DNA of 64,000 nt from Gnetum montanum (Eukaryota > Streptophyta > Gnetopsida > Gnetales > Gnetaceae). The notes beneath the pieces are model-generated. The model was not told the DNA's origin, did not search any database, and saw only the letters and a program-made list of their open reading frames with translations. The stretch lies in the NCBI GenBank assembly GCA_015680685.1, contig MNCI01017476.1, forward strand, positions 1,291,258 through 1,355,257. The letters are read 5' to 3'. The translations under genes were made by a program, and so were the position numbers. Each line of letters begins with the position of its first letter. The first letter of the stretch is position 1. Shown piece by piece: positions 23,216 to 34,939 of this stretch.

Positions 23216-24850
23216 AAACACAAGTATAGGATGTCAATCATGGTTTCTCTTACATAGGCTGCCTAATCATGTAAATTAATAAGTGCTTTTAATCCTTAGG
23301 AAATGAGTGTGGACAAAAAAGTTTCATCCAAAAGAACTATCTATCCATTTAGGTTGCTTGATCATGTAAGTCTATAAACATCTAAGGGATAACGAGAATG
23401 TGCTTAATAGATAACTCATGCATTCACAATAAATTGTGTATTCATATAGGTTACTCAATCATATAAGTCAGTAAATGTTTGTGATCCTTAGAGAACAAGT
23501 ATAGACATAAACTCTTTATCCCAAGAAAATTATGTATTATGTAGGTTGGTCGATTGTGCAAGTTAATAAATGCTTGTGAGCATTAGGAAATGATCATAGA
23601 GGAAAAATTTGTATACCAAAAGAATTATGCATTTGTGTAGGTTTTCCAATCATGAAAGTCAATAAAGGTTTGTGAACTTTATGGAACAAGCATAGAGAAG
23701 AACTATTCAACCAAGAAAACTATGTATGCATGTAGGTTGCCCAATCATGAAATTCAGCAAAGGGGTTCTTCATCTTTATGGATCAAATGTATAGGAAATC
23801 TCTTTATTCCAAGGAACTGTGTATTTTGTAGGTTATTCAATTGTGAAAGTTAATAAAGGTTTGTAATATTTAGGGAATGAGAGTAGAGGAGAACTCATCA
23901 TACTAACTAAACTCTTTATCCATGTAGGTTGCCTAATTATAAAAGTTAATAGATGTTTGTTATCATTAGGTAATGATCGTAGAGGAAACTCTTCAACCTA
24001 AGAAAACTGTGTATGTATGTAGGTTGCATGATCATGCAAGTATTTGAATGGTTGGTCATACTTAGGAAATGAACATTGAGGACAACACTTCATACTAAGA
24101 TAACTATATATCCATAAAGATTTCCCAATTATGTAAGTTTATAAATGTCTAAGGGGTAAAGGGAATGCACCTAACAAGTAATTTATGTATTCATAATAAA
24201 TGTTTATGAATGATCATAGAGGTTAGCTCCTCATTTGCAGAGAATTATGCATCCGTGTAGATTACCTGATTGTGAAAGTTAATAAATATTCATGATCATT
24301 AGAAAATGAACGTAGGGGAATACTCTTCATTCCAAGATAATTGTATATCCATGTAGGTTGCTAGTTCATGCAACTTAACAAAGATTTAAGATCCTTAGGG
24401 AATGACTGTGGAGTATAAATATTCATCATTAGAGAATTGTTTATCTATGTAGATTGTTCACTTATCCAAGTTAATAAAGTTTTGTGATACTTAGGAAATG
24501 ATCATGGAATATTAATCTTCATACTTAGAGAACTATGTATTTATGTAGATTTCCCAATCATGCAAGTCAATAAATGCTTACAATCATTAGAGAATGAGCA
24601 TAAAAGAAAACCCTTTATTCATAGAGAACAATGTATCCATGTAGGTTGATTATGAAAGTCAATAAAGGTTTGTGATACTTAGGAAATGAGCATAGATGAA
24701 AATACTTTATACCAAGATAATTGTATATACTAGTAGGTTACCTTATTATGCAAGTATATGAGTGGTTATGGTATTTTTTCTTTGCACAACTGTGTATCAT
24801 AAATCAATTGTGTAATCCATAAGGTTGCTTGATCATGCAAGCATCCATTT
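23216..24850. repeat. Tandem array, about 17 copies of a ~96-bp unit
   Basis: The core ATGTAGGTTGCC.AATCATG.AAGT recurs at about 23255, 23349, 23445, 23541, 23637, 23732, 23829, 23926, 24021, 24115, 24258, 24354, 24449, 24545, 24641, 24736 and 24820. Spacing is close to 96 bp, with one longer step near 24200. Units also share AATAAA.GTTTGTGATC.TTAG and GAGGA.AACTCTTCAT. Non-coding. Confidence 0.8.
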
Positions 24851-27179
24851 AGCAGAATAATCGACATCCTAAATCATTTACCTATAGTTTGAATCATGTT
24901 AGTTATATCATCAATAGATTCATTTAAAAAGTTAATATTGTTTACTTTGTTCCTTACTTTAGTTATATTATAGGATCAAATTGGTAATATTATTAAGAAT
25001 ATGAAGTGCAAATGAATCCTATTGAGTCATGGTATTTGACTAATATGAAGCTAAAAGTATCAACTTTATTTATGGGATATGCTATTGTGAATTGATGTTT
25101 CTACATTGGCTTGGTAAACCTAGGGATTGTGTATAAAGCTAGGGTTTGTCGTTTACATGAATTTTTTATCTATTTTATGGGTCAATCTCTCTCATCAATG
25201 ATCTTAATATTGTCTTGCTGCTTAAGTAGATCTAACCTTGGGTGTTGCACATCTCCCAAACTATGAAGGTAAAGAAACTAGCTCTAAGCTTTATCATTTT
25301 ATTAAAATATTAATGTGCTATTTGTATTTCTAGTAATATCATGTACACCTTGATCTTAATATGGTTTAACACTTGTAACATTGATGCTAAATTCTAGGTT
25401 TAATATACTCTTTTTCTAGCATTTTTCTTGTGTTTTTGACATGGCTTTGGCCCTATGTGTCATTGCCATGACTCATGTATGTTTATCATGACTTGTGATA
25501 AAGGTGTCACTAGAGATCATAAGATATGGTCTTGAAGGTGATTCTAAACCTAAGCCAAGGTGTGCATTTCTGAGTTGTAAGGATTACCATAATTTATGAT
25601 GAGGTCATGGTTTGGTCATGAGCCATGATTAAGCATAAATAAATAATGATCAGTTTCATGAATCATGGAAGAATTGTGGTCTTCACCAAAACTTGATTAG
25701 AAGTCATGGTTAATCTTCTACTTGTAATCATAGGGTATGGTCCACTCTTGATCTACCATTTTTCACTATTTTGTCTCATTTTCACATCCATTACATCATT
25801 TCTAACCTATGATGCTCAAAGTTATGTATAGTGTAACATTTTAACCTCTTAATTATACATTTGATAAGATTAATGGATAGGCATTATGGGGAGTTTAGGT
25901 TAACCTATAGTACTTGACTCATGTCTCCTTTGATTATGGACAAGGTAGCCTAGTTTATGTGTTAATGTCTAGGCATTATGAAAGGTTGGGTTGACTATCA
26001 TACTTGATACACATCACTTATGATTTCACATAGGTTATGAAATTTTGGGGAGGGGAGGAGGTGATGGTGTTGGGGTGGGGGGTGGGGTAGGGGGGTTTAG
26101 TGTGGGTTGGGATGTAGGAGGGGAGGGAAAGAGACTATTTAACTAATTAGTGCTTGATCACACCACTTGTGATATTCATTTGGTTTATTTTATGTTCCAA
26201 AATAAAAGGAATAGGTAAAACATATAGAATTGATTCTAGAGTTGATTTATCCAAGATTAGATGAGGCTTGGTCAACTAGTTTTTGAGGAGGATTGCTCAC
26301 AACGTCCAAGATAAGTGAAACATTTGTGAGCTTATTAGTCCTTACAATTGGTTAATATCTAGGGCATTATTAGTTTGCTTATTTCTTGACATCATGTGGA
26401 TTTCATGGTTTTGGTAATTATTTTGGATTTTATCTTGATGGATCTTAAGATGTTTTCTTATGCATCATATGATCCCATCTTGTAGCTTATTCTTGGTGCA
26501 CCAAGGTGGCTGGCTCTACTAGAAGGTTTCTAATCCTTCCTACATGTCTATATGTAGAACTAGGTGATAGGATCTAGGAGCTTGATGGTGATAGAGCATA
26601 ATTTATGGGGTTTCCTTATTTTTCTCTAATTGACATTCTTTTTCAAAAAAAGAAAGAGTTTCATTGTCTACCCAACCAATCAGCTAGCTTTTTTTGAGAT
26701 CCATATTATGATGAGCATAATGTACTTGAACTTATGTATTGATGGATATTGTCAATTTTCTTTTAACATTATGGTTTTATTGTAATTTATGAAATTTAGT
26801 TATGAACTATAGTTTATGGTTATAGAAATTTCTATTTAAGTATTCCAATGTCAATTTCTAATTTTCCTTTACACTTTAGTTAAATCTTATAATTCTTATG
26901 TTGATTATTTTTATTAAGTTATAAGCATTATAAGATTACATGCTCAAACATAAGTTAGGTATAATTCAATCATGATTCATCTTAAGTAAGATTATGAGGT
27001 GTGATAGGACTAAATGCATAATGATGAGATTTGAAGGTAGACAATATAGCTTTATTTAGAGAAAGTATTTTTAAAGAAAGCACTTGGATTTAGGATTGTT
27101 CAAAAAAATTTATTTAGGAATAAATAGAATCATTTAAAAATATTGAAAAAATATTTTGGATGAAAAAGGAAAAAGCTAA
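24851..27179. other. AT-rich intergenic sequence with one G-rich tract
   Basis: Nothing recognised except the G-rich tract at 26046-26128. Confidence 0.4.
26046..26128 (+). other. G-rich tract, potential G-quadruplex
   Basis: Runs such as TTGGGGTGGGGGGTGGGG occur, with more than eight runs of three or more G. Strikingly like 8087-8170 in an otherwise AT-rich setting. Confidence 0.6.
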
Positions 27180-27990
27180 TGGTTTTGGAGTACTGAAGTA
27201 CAACATGCTATCCAAAATAAGAAAAAGTAGTTAAGAAATACTAGTAAAGCTAGAACTAATAAGATAGGATAATATATAGATTGACAAAGAAGAAGGTGAA
27301 ATTAGCATTAGAAAATGCTAAATATAAGGTCTTGGATGATTTGTATGTGAAATAAAGAGAGAAAAAAATTGTACATACAAACAATTAGAAATCATAAATA
27401 AGAAATGTAAAAACATTGCTCAAATCAAATACCTCAAAGGGGTAGATGCAATAATTTTGATAAAATATACTAAATTTTTTGGATAAACAAGAAAGAATAT
27501 TTTGATTATTATTAAATGCATGATTTACAAGAAAAGACATCCAAGTAGAAAAATAAAATTTTCAAATTATTAATAAATTTTTCTACTTTAAAATGAAGAC
27601 ATTCTTATCTAAGATGAAGAATGGTAGAGGTATTAGACTAGATACCATTCATATAAAAGTTTGAAAAGTAATGTAAGATTTAAGAGTTTCATGACTAAGA
27701 AAACACTGAGATTCCCATCTACAAAAATAAATGAGATGTGAAAAATTGTGTAAATAATAGAAAGATTAAGCTTATAAGTCATATTATGAAGTTTTTAGAG
27801 AGAGTTACAGAAAAATGTTGCAAAATTAAATTAATAATATTAAAAAACCAACTTGGCTTTATGCTAAAAAATCATCTATAAAGATTAATTTTTTGATATA
27901 AAAGTAATAAAGAAATTTAGAACACATAGAGAAAATATACATATTATCTTTGTTGATTTAAAAAAGCATAGGATAGAGTGCCTATGTCAT
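27180..27990 (+). pseudogene. RTE-type LINE remnant, N-terminal part of reverse transcriptase
   Basis: Frames on the plus strand carry, in order, MKNGRGIRLDTI (family MKNGKA.GPDGIP), SHIMKFLERVTE (family SHTMKLWERVIE), NQLGFML (family NQFGFMPG) and FKKA.DRVPM (family DLEKAYDRVPRE). This is the RT segment of plant RTE LINEs, which copy themselves into DNA by target-primed reverse transcription. It has many stops and frameshifts. It stops abruptly after DRVPM at about 27990, before the catalytic YADD, so it is truncated at the 3' side of RT. Confidence 0.65.
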
Positions 27991-28654
27991 ACCCTTGATT
28001 GTTGAAAATCACCTTTTATATCTTGAGCCTTCCTTACTTTTATTAACCACTTAAGGCTTATGTCTCATTGCTTTTCTTCCTATTCTTATGCTTCAAATAA
28101 TGAATTCAATTTTTCTTTTTACCCCTTGACTTTATTTACCTCTCATAACCTTGTTCTACAGTGCAATTCCTCAAGTAAGATATATTATTTATCCTTATTT
28201 TATGCTTACTAGTTATTTATAGGTTGATTTGTTTGTTTTGGTGCTTGACATAGCTAAGAATAATTTCTATGAATTTAGTTTTAATTCATATTGTATATTT
28301 TCTAATATATTCCTTCTAATTTTTTGGTTCAATTCTAGTAGGTAATGCTAAGTTATAAAGTTCCACTTAAGTTTTGGGAAAGTTTTGTGTTAGCTATATG
28401 TCCTTAAGGTACATATAGTCATTTATTTTAGGTTGATTTTATTGTAGTAGGGATGTGTTTCATAAAATTTTTGTGATTATTATTTTAGCAAAGATTCATC
28501 ATTATTGATATTGATATTTTATTATATTTTTCTAGACCAAATAGATTTGTTACATAACTGAACTTGTAAAAAATGCATTAGTAGCAATAAACCCTGAGTG
28601 CACTATATATGTCCAAATATAACTTGAGAGTAGATCATTTGATGAGTCATGTTT
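27991..28654. other. AT-rich sequence between LINE remnant and A2
   Basis: No recognisable features. Confidence 0.4.
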
Positions 28655-28925
28655 TGCTTGGCCCTAATATTGGATATCCGATATCAGAGCTGTGATATCA
28701 GGTATCGAATATTGGGGAACAACCTCCTATGTCAAATATTTGATATCATCCCTTTTATGCTAGCCTATAAATACCACACTTGGTTGCACGATTGGGATAT
28801 AGACTTTGAGATAGATTTTTCATAGATTTTATAGTTAGAATTTTGTTAGTTTATTTTCCAATGCATGCCCACAAGTAATTGTACAACATCCTTAAGTGTG
28901 ACATACTTAGATGAGTTACATGACG
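28655..28925 (+). repeat. 5' LTR of A2, first piece
   Basis: Starts TGCTTGGCCCTAATATTGG and matches 58992-59274 closely through GTTACATGAC. It includes GATATCCGATATC-like blocks, TATAAATA at 28766-28773 and GTGACATACTTAGAT. T1 begins here. About 230 bp of LTR that should follow (59275-59500 in the other copy) is missing. Confidence 0.7.
28766..28773 (+). promoter_or_regulatory. TATA box of A2 5' LTR
   Basis: CCTATAAATA lies about 20 bp downstream of the last GATATC motif, the same layout as in the 3' LTR (59103-59110). Confidence 0.6.
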
Positions 28926-30980
28926 AGTTAAACGGAAGAGAGAGAAATAGAATGCCACCCTAAATGGGGTTGAGTGTAGTTAACTCTAGGAGGGGTGAGA
29001 AGGTATGCGATGTACAATAGGCATAGTGGAGAGTGTAGTCATAGTCTTAGAGGTGTTTGGCCATGAAGACTAGTGCCTGTCATGGAGTTTGTGCCTACTG
29101 GGTTGGCTACCACAGTGTACTATGGGCTACAATGTTTTGCTAGGTTGTAGTGGGGCTGCATCATCTGCAACTTTGGAAAATGCTAACCCAAAATTTTGCC
29201 AATGCCAAAATGACAAAACGCCAATGAAATGCCAAAAATTCCAACTTGAAATTTTGCCCACCCCTAAAACATAGATTTAAGGGGGTATTTATAGGCCTAG
29301 GGTTAGCTTGAAATGTAGAGAGACTACCATGTGGTAGTGGGATGGTTGGGACTATGCTATCACCCAATTAGACTCTCCACTAAGGTAAGCAATGTTGTCC
29401 TATTTTGTTCCCTGATGGACTCTGTGAGGGTGCGAGACTCTGACTACACTACCAATCGCATATACATATTCTGAGAAGACCACAATGTACCTAAAAAAAT
29501 GAAACTTTGGAGATTATGCTCTCCACTATTTTGAGTGGGGTCAAGCATAGTTACAATTTGGTGCCAAAAAGGAAGTACAACAAAGATGCATTTTGCTAAC
29601 TACACTTGCTAGAGGTGAGTTGGAGTTGATCTAAATGTTATTGCTACATTGTGGAGGCCTTTGGAGACTGTTTTGGTTTACTATGCTCGACTACACTTTA
29701 GACTAGGGGAGAACATAGACCAAAAATTAGAAAAAACTTGCAAAATGTGACTATGTGCTAACTACACTCTCTAAGGGTGACTGACTATGCTCTTGATTGG
29801 GGGTGAGCATAGACCCAGCACTTAGAAAAAACTTGTGGAAACTAGCTTCACACTTGGAAAAATTTGTAAATTGGCCTTTGCATTGACTACGCTTTGCATG
29901 AGGTTGACTATGCTCTATGGTAGTGGAGAGCATAGTCTCGACACCTAGAAAATTTTGCAGAAACTATGCCACCATGTTGACTATAATTGACTACAATTTG
30001 GGGCAGTGGAGAGTGTATTTTGTGGTCTTAGCATCTCAACTAAAAGTTTGTCCAAGTGTCGAAACAGTGGCACTTGGCCTAAATTTTTCTCAGTGTTGAG
30101 TGTAGTCAGCTTCAATGGCCAATTTTCTGCAATTTTGGCTAAGTGTTAGAATGATGACATAAGCTATAGAAATTTTTCTAAGTGTTGTGCTATGCTTTGG
30201 CACTGTAATTATTATTCTTTGGCACTATAGCTGCTATGCTCTAGAGTGTAGTAAGCATAGCCAACACACAAATGGCCAGTTTTGTAGAATCTTTTAAGTG
30301 TTGTTCTACACTCCCATTTCCCCTACTATGGTCTAAAGCATAGTAAACACCTCAATGGCTAGTTTTTCCCAAGTGTTAAGCCAAAAGTTGTCAAGCTAGC
30401 TCAACATGGAAGAGGCATTTGGTAGATTTTCTAACTCCTGAGGCTACCCCTCCTACTACGCTCTAGAGTGTAGCTAGCATAGCAAGAATAAAGATTGTAA
30501 TGTTTACTAGATTTTTCTAAGTGTCCATGCTACACCCTATTCTTAGGCAATGTTTCATGTCCCACACATAACATGGGGAAAGTGTAGCAACCAGAGTTAG
30601 AAAAAGTTTTGAACTTTTTCTGGCCACCTCCAGACTTAGAAAATGTTTTGAATTTTTCTCATAGTCCCACCTACCACATTGCCATGTGGTGTTTGATCCA
30701 CATTTTGTGCTAACTCTATCCCTATAAATACCCCTATGCCCTAATGTTTTAGGGGTTGGAAGGGCTTACATTTTTCACTAGTTGGTAGTTGGCACTTTTA
30801 TTTGGGATTTGACATTTTGGCATCTTGGCACTTAGCTTCGTGGGCAAATAAGACCTAGAGCACACCACACTGGTAGAGAGGCATCCCTACACTGCATAGT
30901 ACATTTTGGCCCATGAAACACCACAAAAATTTTGGCCTAGCACTTTCAAACAAGATTCAAGTTAAGTCATGTAGTTGCCC

Positions 30981-32516
30981 AAGCATGAATACAGCATGAC
31001 CAAATTTGGAGGTTTTCGAAACAACCCCCGATGGCCCACGATTTAACAGGAAAGGTCCCCTCGGGGCCGACGGGTGACTACACCAACTTCCAACATCCAG
31101 AATCAAATGTTTTAGGCTCAAAATGCTTGGTTTTGGCTAAGTATAATTTGGCTACATTTTCAAACGCTGCTTAGCGTAAGGCTTAGTGTCAGCAACTTTT
31201 AGAGCCCTGAAACTGAGTCAAAATAGCCCACAATCAAGCACAGGGATCCCCAGGACCCTCACGAAGGTTCCTAGTAGCCCCCAGCATCCAGAAAATCAAG
31301 ATTTGGGCCTCAAATATGCCACTTTGACTTGGTGACGCAAGCGTTATTTTTCAGATGCTACTCAGCGTAAGGCTCAATGTCACCAACCAAAACAGGGCCA
31401 AAATGACATACAAATCAGACCAAATTTGGCACACAGAAGCCTCATGATCCATGGTATGCAAATCCACTCTGAAAATAGGTCTCACAGGTTAAAATGGGTT
31501 CAAAATACACTATTTTTAGGTCATACGCTGTTAGTGATGCTGATGCTGGATGTTGGACGTTGACGCCAGATGCTGGACGCTGGATGTTGACGCCAGATGC
31601 TAGATGCTAGATGCTGATGTTGACACCAGATGCTGATACTAACGCCAGAATAGGTTGTGCACACATCAAAGCTAGGTCCTCACATGCTGGAGGCTTTGGC
31701 AGCATAAAAAAAGCCCAGATTGTAGATCCAAAGGCCAAACACATAGATCCACGCTTGTACATTAACATTTGTTGCATTTTTGACATTTTTTTTTATTTTT
31801 TTAGCGTTTCAAGTTCTTGCACTAGGCATTACGCATGCCAGTGTAAGAGATCTTGGACGTTGCACTGTACATTGTAACAATTTTTGTGCATTTTGGTCAA
31901 AACCGTCACACACATCGCCTGATCTACATCCCATGCATTAAAACCATATAAATACACCGATTTTCCACTAGATCAGGGTTGGAAAATTTAATCATGGAGC
32001 ATCCTGTACACTTTGTATGTGGAACATTTTAGGCAACATTTTATACGTTGGACATTAGACTTGGTCATGCTGAGCAAGGAAAATGTTGATCATATTGTAG
32101 AACCTACAACCAGAAACCTATATTCCCTAGCATCCATTCACATCGAGGCTAAACGTCTACCTTGCAATCATTCTGCAACTACGTTCTGACTGGTGCACTT
32201 ATTTGTAATTTTCAATCAATACAAATAGTTATATTTTTGCCAATCATATTTATAGTTTACATTATTTTCTGTTTATGCTGTTTACATCTTGTTTGCACTT
32301 GTCCATGTTTACGTTTGCATTTTTTTACAATAATTCAATGCACTACCACTGCGTATGCTAGGGAAAGTCCTTGTTTGATCTGCATGCAGACCATCCAAGG
32401 CACTCTACTTTTGTTTATTTCTAGCTTTCCCTCGTGCAAAGGTAGGGTCTGCTGTATCTCTCTGGAGATCTTTAGGCGTTCATTTTCTTCCAGCATTATG
32501 TTGATGATTTCGGACA
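30981..32516 (+). repeat. Third-level nested LTR, younger, plus strand
   Basis: CpG-rich compared with its surroundings (GGGGCCGACGGG near 31055, GCTTAGCG, ACGTTGACGCC). TATAAATA is at 31947-31954. The 3' part (32355-32516) is homologous to the U5 of its host LTR and ends TTTCGGACA. The left end is approximate. No internal region follows, so it is a solo LTR or fragment. Confidence 0.5.
31535..31648. repeat. GATGCTGGA/GTTGACGCCA minisatellite
   Basis: Interleaved copies of GATGCTGGACG and TTGACGCCAGATGCT, about four units of roughly 20-30 bp. Confidence 0.6.
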
Positions 32517-33286
32517 ATATAGCCCTATTGTAGCCTTACAACGCATGGTACATTGTAGCCTCATTGTAGCCTTTCAGAACATCACATAGTACATCATGAT
32601 GGCCAACCTGATAGGCATGGTTCATCATGGAAAGCATCAAACTTCATGTCTTGACATCATCGAGACTATGATCATGCTCCCATTGCACTTGTTGTATATT
32701 GTGCACCTTCTAAGACTGTTTTGGAGTTACCTACACTTTCATTTGGGGTGGTGTTCCATTTCTTTCTCTCATTTCTAGCAATTTTTAGCTTTTTTTGCAT
32801 CTTTTTGCATTTTTTCACATGTCATCACATTGTACTATGCTTGGGTAGTAGTCTCCATAGGTTGACACCCTTGTTTTGGTTGAAAATTTTGGCTATGCTG
32901 GCCCCCATTTCATGGTTATGCTCTACACTTAGCACCATGAAACACCACTTTGACACTTAGCACCATTTCATGTTGTTTACACTTGCATTTCGGCTAAACA
33001 TGCCACCTCCTAGTTGCACCCACAACCTTAGTTGCAATTGGCAAAGTCCTTATTTGATTGACAAGATCATTTAGGGTACTTCGCCTCCATTTCCAACAAG
33101 GCCCTTGTGTGGAGGTAGGGTTAAGTTTGTGCATCCATTGGCCCCTCGATGATTCCAACCATCGACATTTTTAGTCGTTATACTTGTAGCTTCATGATGA
33201 CTCCCAGAAAAGATTGCAAAACTAGGCTTTTGTCTTGACTATGCTCTTTACTAGGTTAACTATACTCTAGGGCAGTGGAGAGTGTA

Positions 33287-33421
33287 GTCCCAACACTTAG
33301 AAAAATTTGTGAATGCCCAACACTTAGAAAAATTTGTAGTTGCCCAACACTTAGAAAAATCTGTAGTCACCCAACACTTAGAAAAACCTGCAATCACCAA
33401 ACACTTACAAAAATCTACAAA
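33287..33421. repeat. 27-bp minisatellite in T1 3' LTR
   Basis: Five units of CCCAACACTTAGAAAAATYTG plus 6 bp. It is matched by five units at 50650-50787 in the 5' LTR, so the array predates insertion. Confidence 0.75.
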
Positions 33422-33576
33422 AATTGGTTTTTGAGCTGACTACACTCTCCACTAAGCTTACTACACTTTTGGCTAGTGGAGAGCATAGTCGTAGCACTTA
33501 GAAAAAATTTGCATCATGTTGACACTTAGAAAAATTTGCAATTGAGAAGCTGTAGCCCAAATTTGGTTGTGTTTCA

Positions 33577-33590
33577 TTATCTCCTCTTTG
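33577..33590 (-). promoter_or_regulatory. Polypurine tract of T1
   Basis: CAAAGAGGAGATAA on the minus strand immediately precedes the LTR start TGAAACAC. This primes plus-strand DNA synthesis in LTR elements. Confidence 0.55.
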
Positions 33591-34578
33591 TTGAAATCTA
33601 GAGTAGTGGCCCAAGAGACATCAATAAAGAACTACAAAACATCACAGTAGGCTTGGCACCAACATCACTCTTCCATGCATGGTTAGATGTCACTGCACTA
33701 TGCTCAAGAGTGCCATGGATAACGATATGCTAGGAGTAACAAATGTAGGTAATATGCTAGGGGATAACAGGGGAGATGAAATGCAAATAGAGTGCCATGA
33801 TGCAGGATGCAGAGTCAACATAGTTGATGGTGACCATGGCACGAGGGTGGATTACCTCTGAGAAACATTAACCTCTATTGATTTAGGGTTAGATTGGTTT
33901 CAAAATTATACCTCTATTGATTTCCTTAGAGACATGCTTTGTCCCCTTTTTCTCTTTTTATTTTTTTTAGCTACAAGATGCTTTCCATCAAGTGGATTGC
34001 ATGCCACTGAATGAGCTTTGCTTTGATGCCTACAAAACCATGTCACATATATAAGATAGGTGTTTCTTCCTTGGGATGACTTTTGTTACATCTACCTGGT
34101 CTTTGACTAGTTGGCAAAGGATCCACATAGGACCACTTATGTTATGTCTGCCTTGGGTTTTATAGTTTGTAATGTGATATACAAAGAAGGTGCCTTGTGA
34201 TCACAACTCATGAGCATTAAGGGATTGCAATCTTGGCTATGTAGGGAATGAGAGTGTATTGGAATGAGAGAGTAGATGTGCATAGGTTATAATGGGATAG
34301 GAGGGAATGTGCACTCTTGAGTGGCTCAGCTAGTCCAATCATGCACATCTAAGCACTGTGGTGACTTGCCATTGTGATGAGATGCATCTCTACATGACAA
34401 CCTAGGACTTCATCCTGCAAACACAACTCAGAGAAGACAAGGAAAATACACAACACATAATGCGAATAAAATACTAAGGGCAATGATGCTATAAATGGTC
34501 TAAAGGCTATGTGTGTGGCAACTACCCAAAGAATCATAAAAATGATGGGGTCGATGATGCTGCAAGTGCTCCAAAGGT
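33591..34578 (-). other. T1 3' untranslated region
   Basis: Sits between the tandem repeats and the polypurine tract. No ORF similarity was seen. Confidence 0.4.
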
Positions 34579-34885
34579 AGCACTGCTAGTTGAAGGTCCT
34601 AATAGACCATGAACCCAATTTAAGGTCCTGGTAGACCATGGTGTGCTATTTTATAGTCCTAGTGGACTATTATGTGCCAATGTAGTGTCATGAAAAATTG
34701 CTTTTGTACTAGTTTAAGATTGTAGTGGATGTGCTATGCTAGTTTATAGTAATAGTGGAGTTATGTTTCACTAGTTTAATGTTGTAGTGGATGTATTGGA
34801 TTTGTGCTAGTTTAACGTCATAGTAGATGAGCTATGCTAGTTTATAGTCATAGTAGAATTTTGTTTTGCCAATTTAACATCATAG
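34579..34885. repeat. ~35-40-bp tandem repeats after integrase
   Basis: Units of the form GTGCTAGTTTATAGTCATAGTGG recur seven to eight times, diverged. Some contain a GGTCCTGGTAGACC near-palindrome. Confidence 0.6.
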
Positions 34886-34939
34886 CAGATTAATGCTTAT
34901 GATGTTGAATCGATGTGTGGCACTACATTTTAGGCATAA

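Larger units (their letters stand above)
30021..33167 (+). repeat. Related Tat-type solo LTR, plus strand, inside T1's 3' LTR
   Basis: The block 30021-30975 plus 32517-33167 matches the T1 LTR in reverse complement. It has TATAAATACCCC and ATGTTTTAGGGG at 30724-30760, ATGGTACATTGTAG at 32547 and TTATTTGATTGACAAGATCA at 33050. It ends ATCGACA at 33167. Possible worn target duplication: TATTT (30016-30020) and TTTTT (33168-33172). It is split by another LTR at about 30981-32516. Confidence 0.6.
28926..33576 (-). repeat. 3' LTR of T1, interrupted
   Basis: 28926-30020 and 33168-33576 match 49424-50525 and 50540-51062 of the 5' LTR. TATAAATA on the minus strand is at 29286-29293. The middle (30021-33167) is a foreign LTR. 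The LTR begins TGAAACACAACC (minus strand at 33576). Confidence 0.75.

Noticed and set aside
22540-24850. CRISPR-like array because of regular spacing.
   Set aside because: Units are contiguous tandem repeats with no unique spacers, in plant-type DNA, and no cas genes.
32162-32533. 123-aa plus ORF with hydrophobic segments.
   Set aside because: Lies inside LTR sequence (U5-homologous). Hydrophobicity comes from T-rich DNA; no second copy conserves it.
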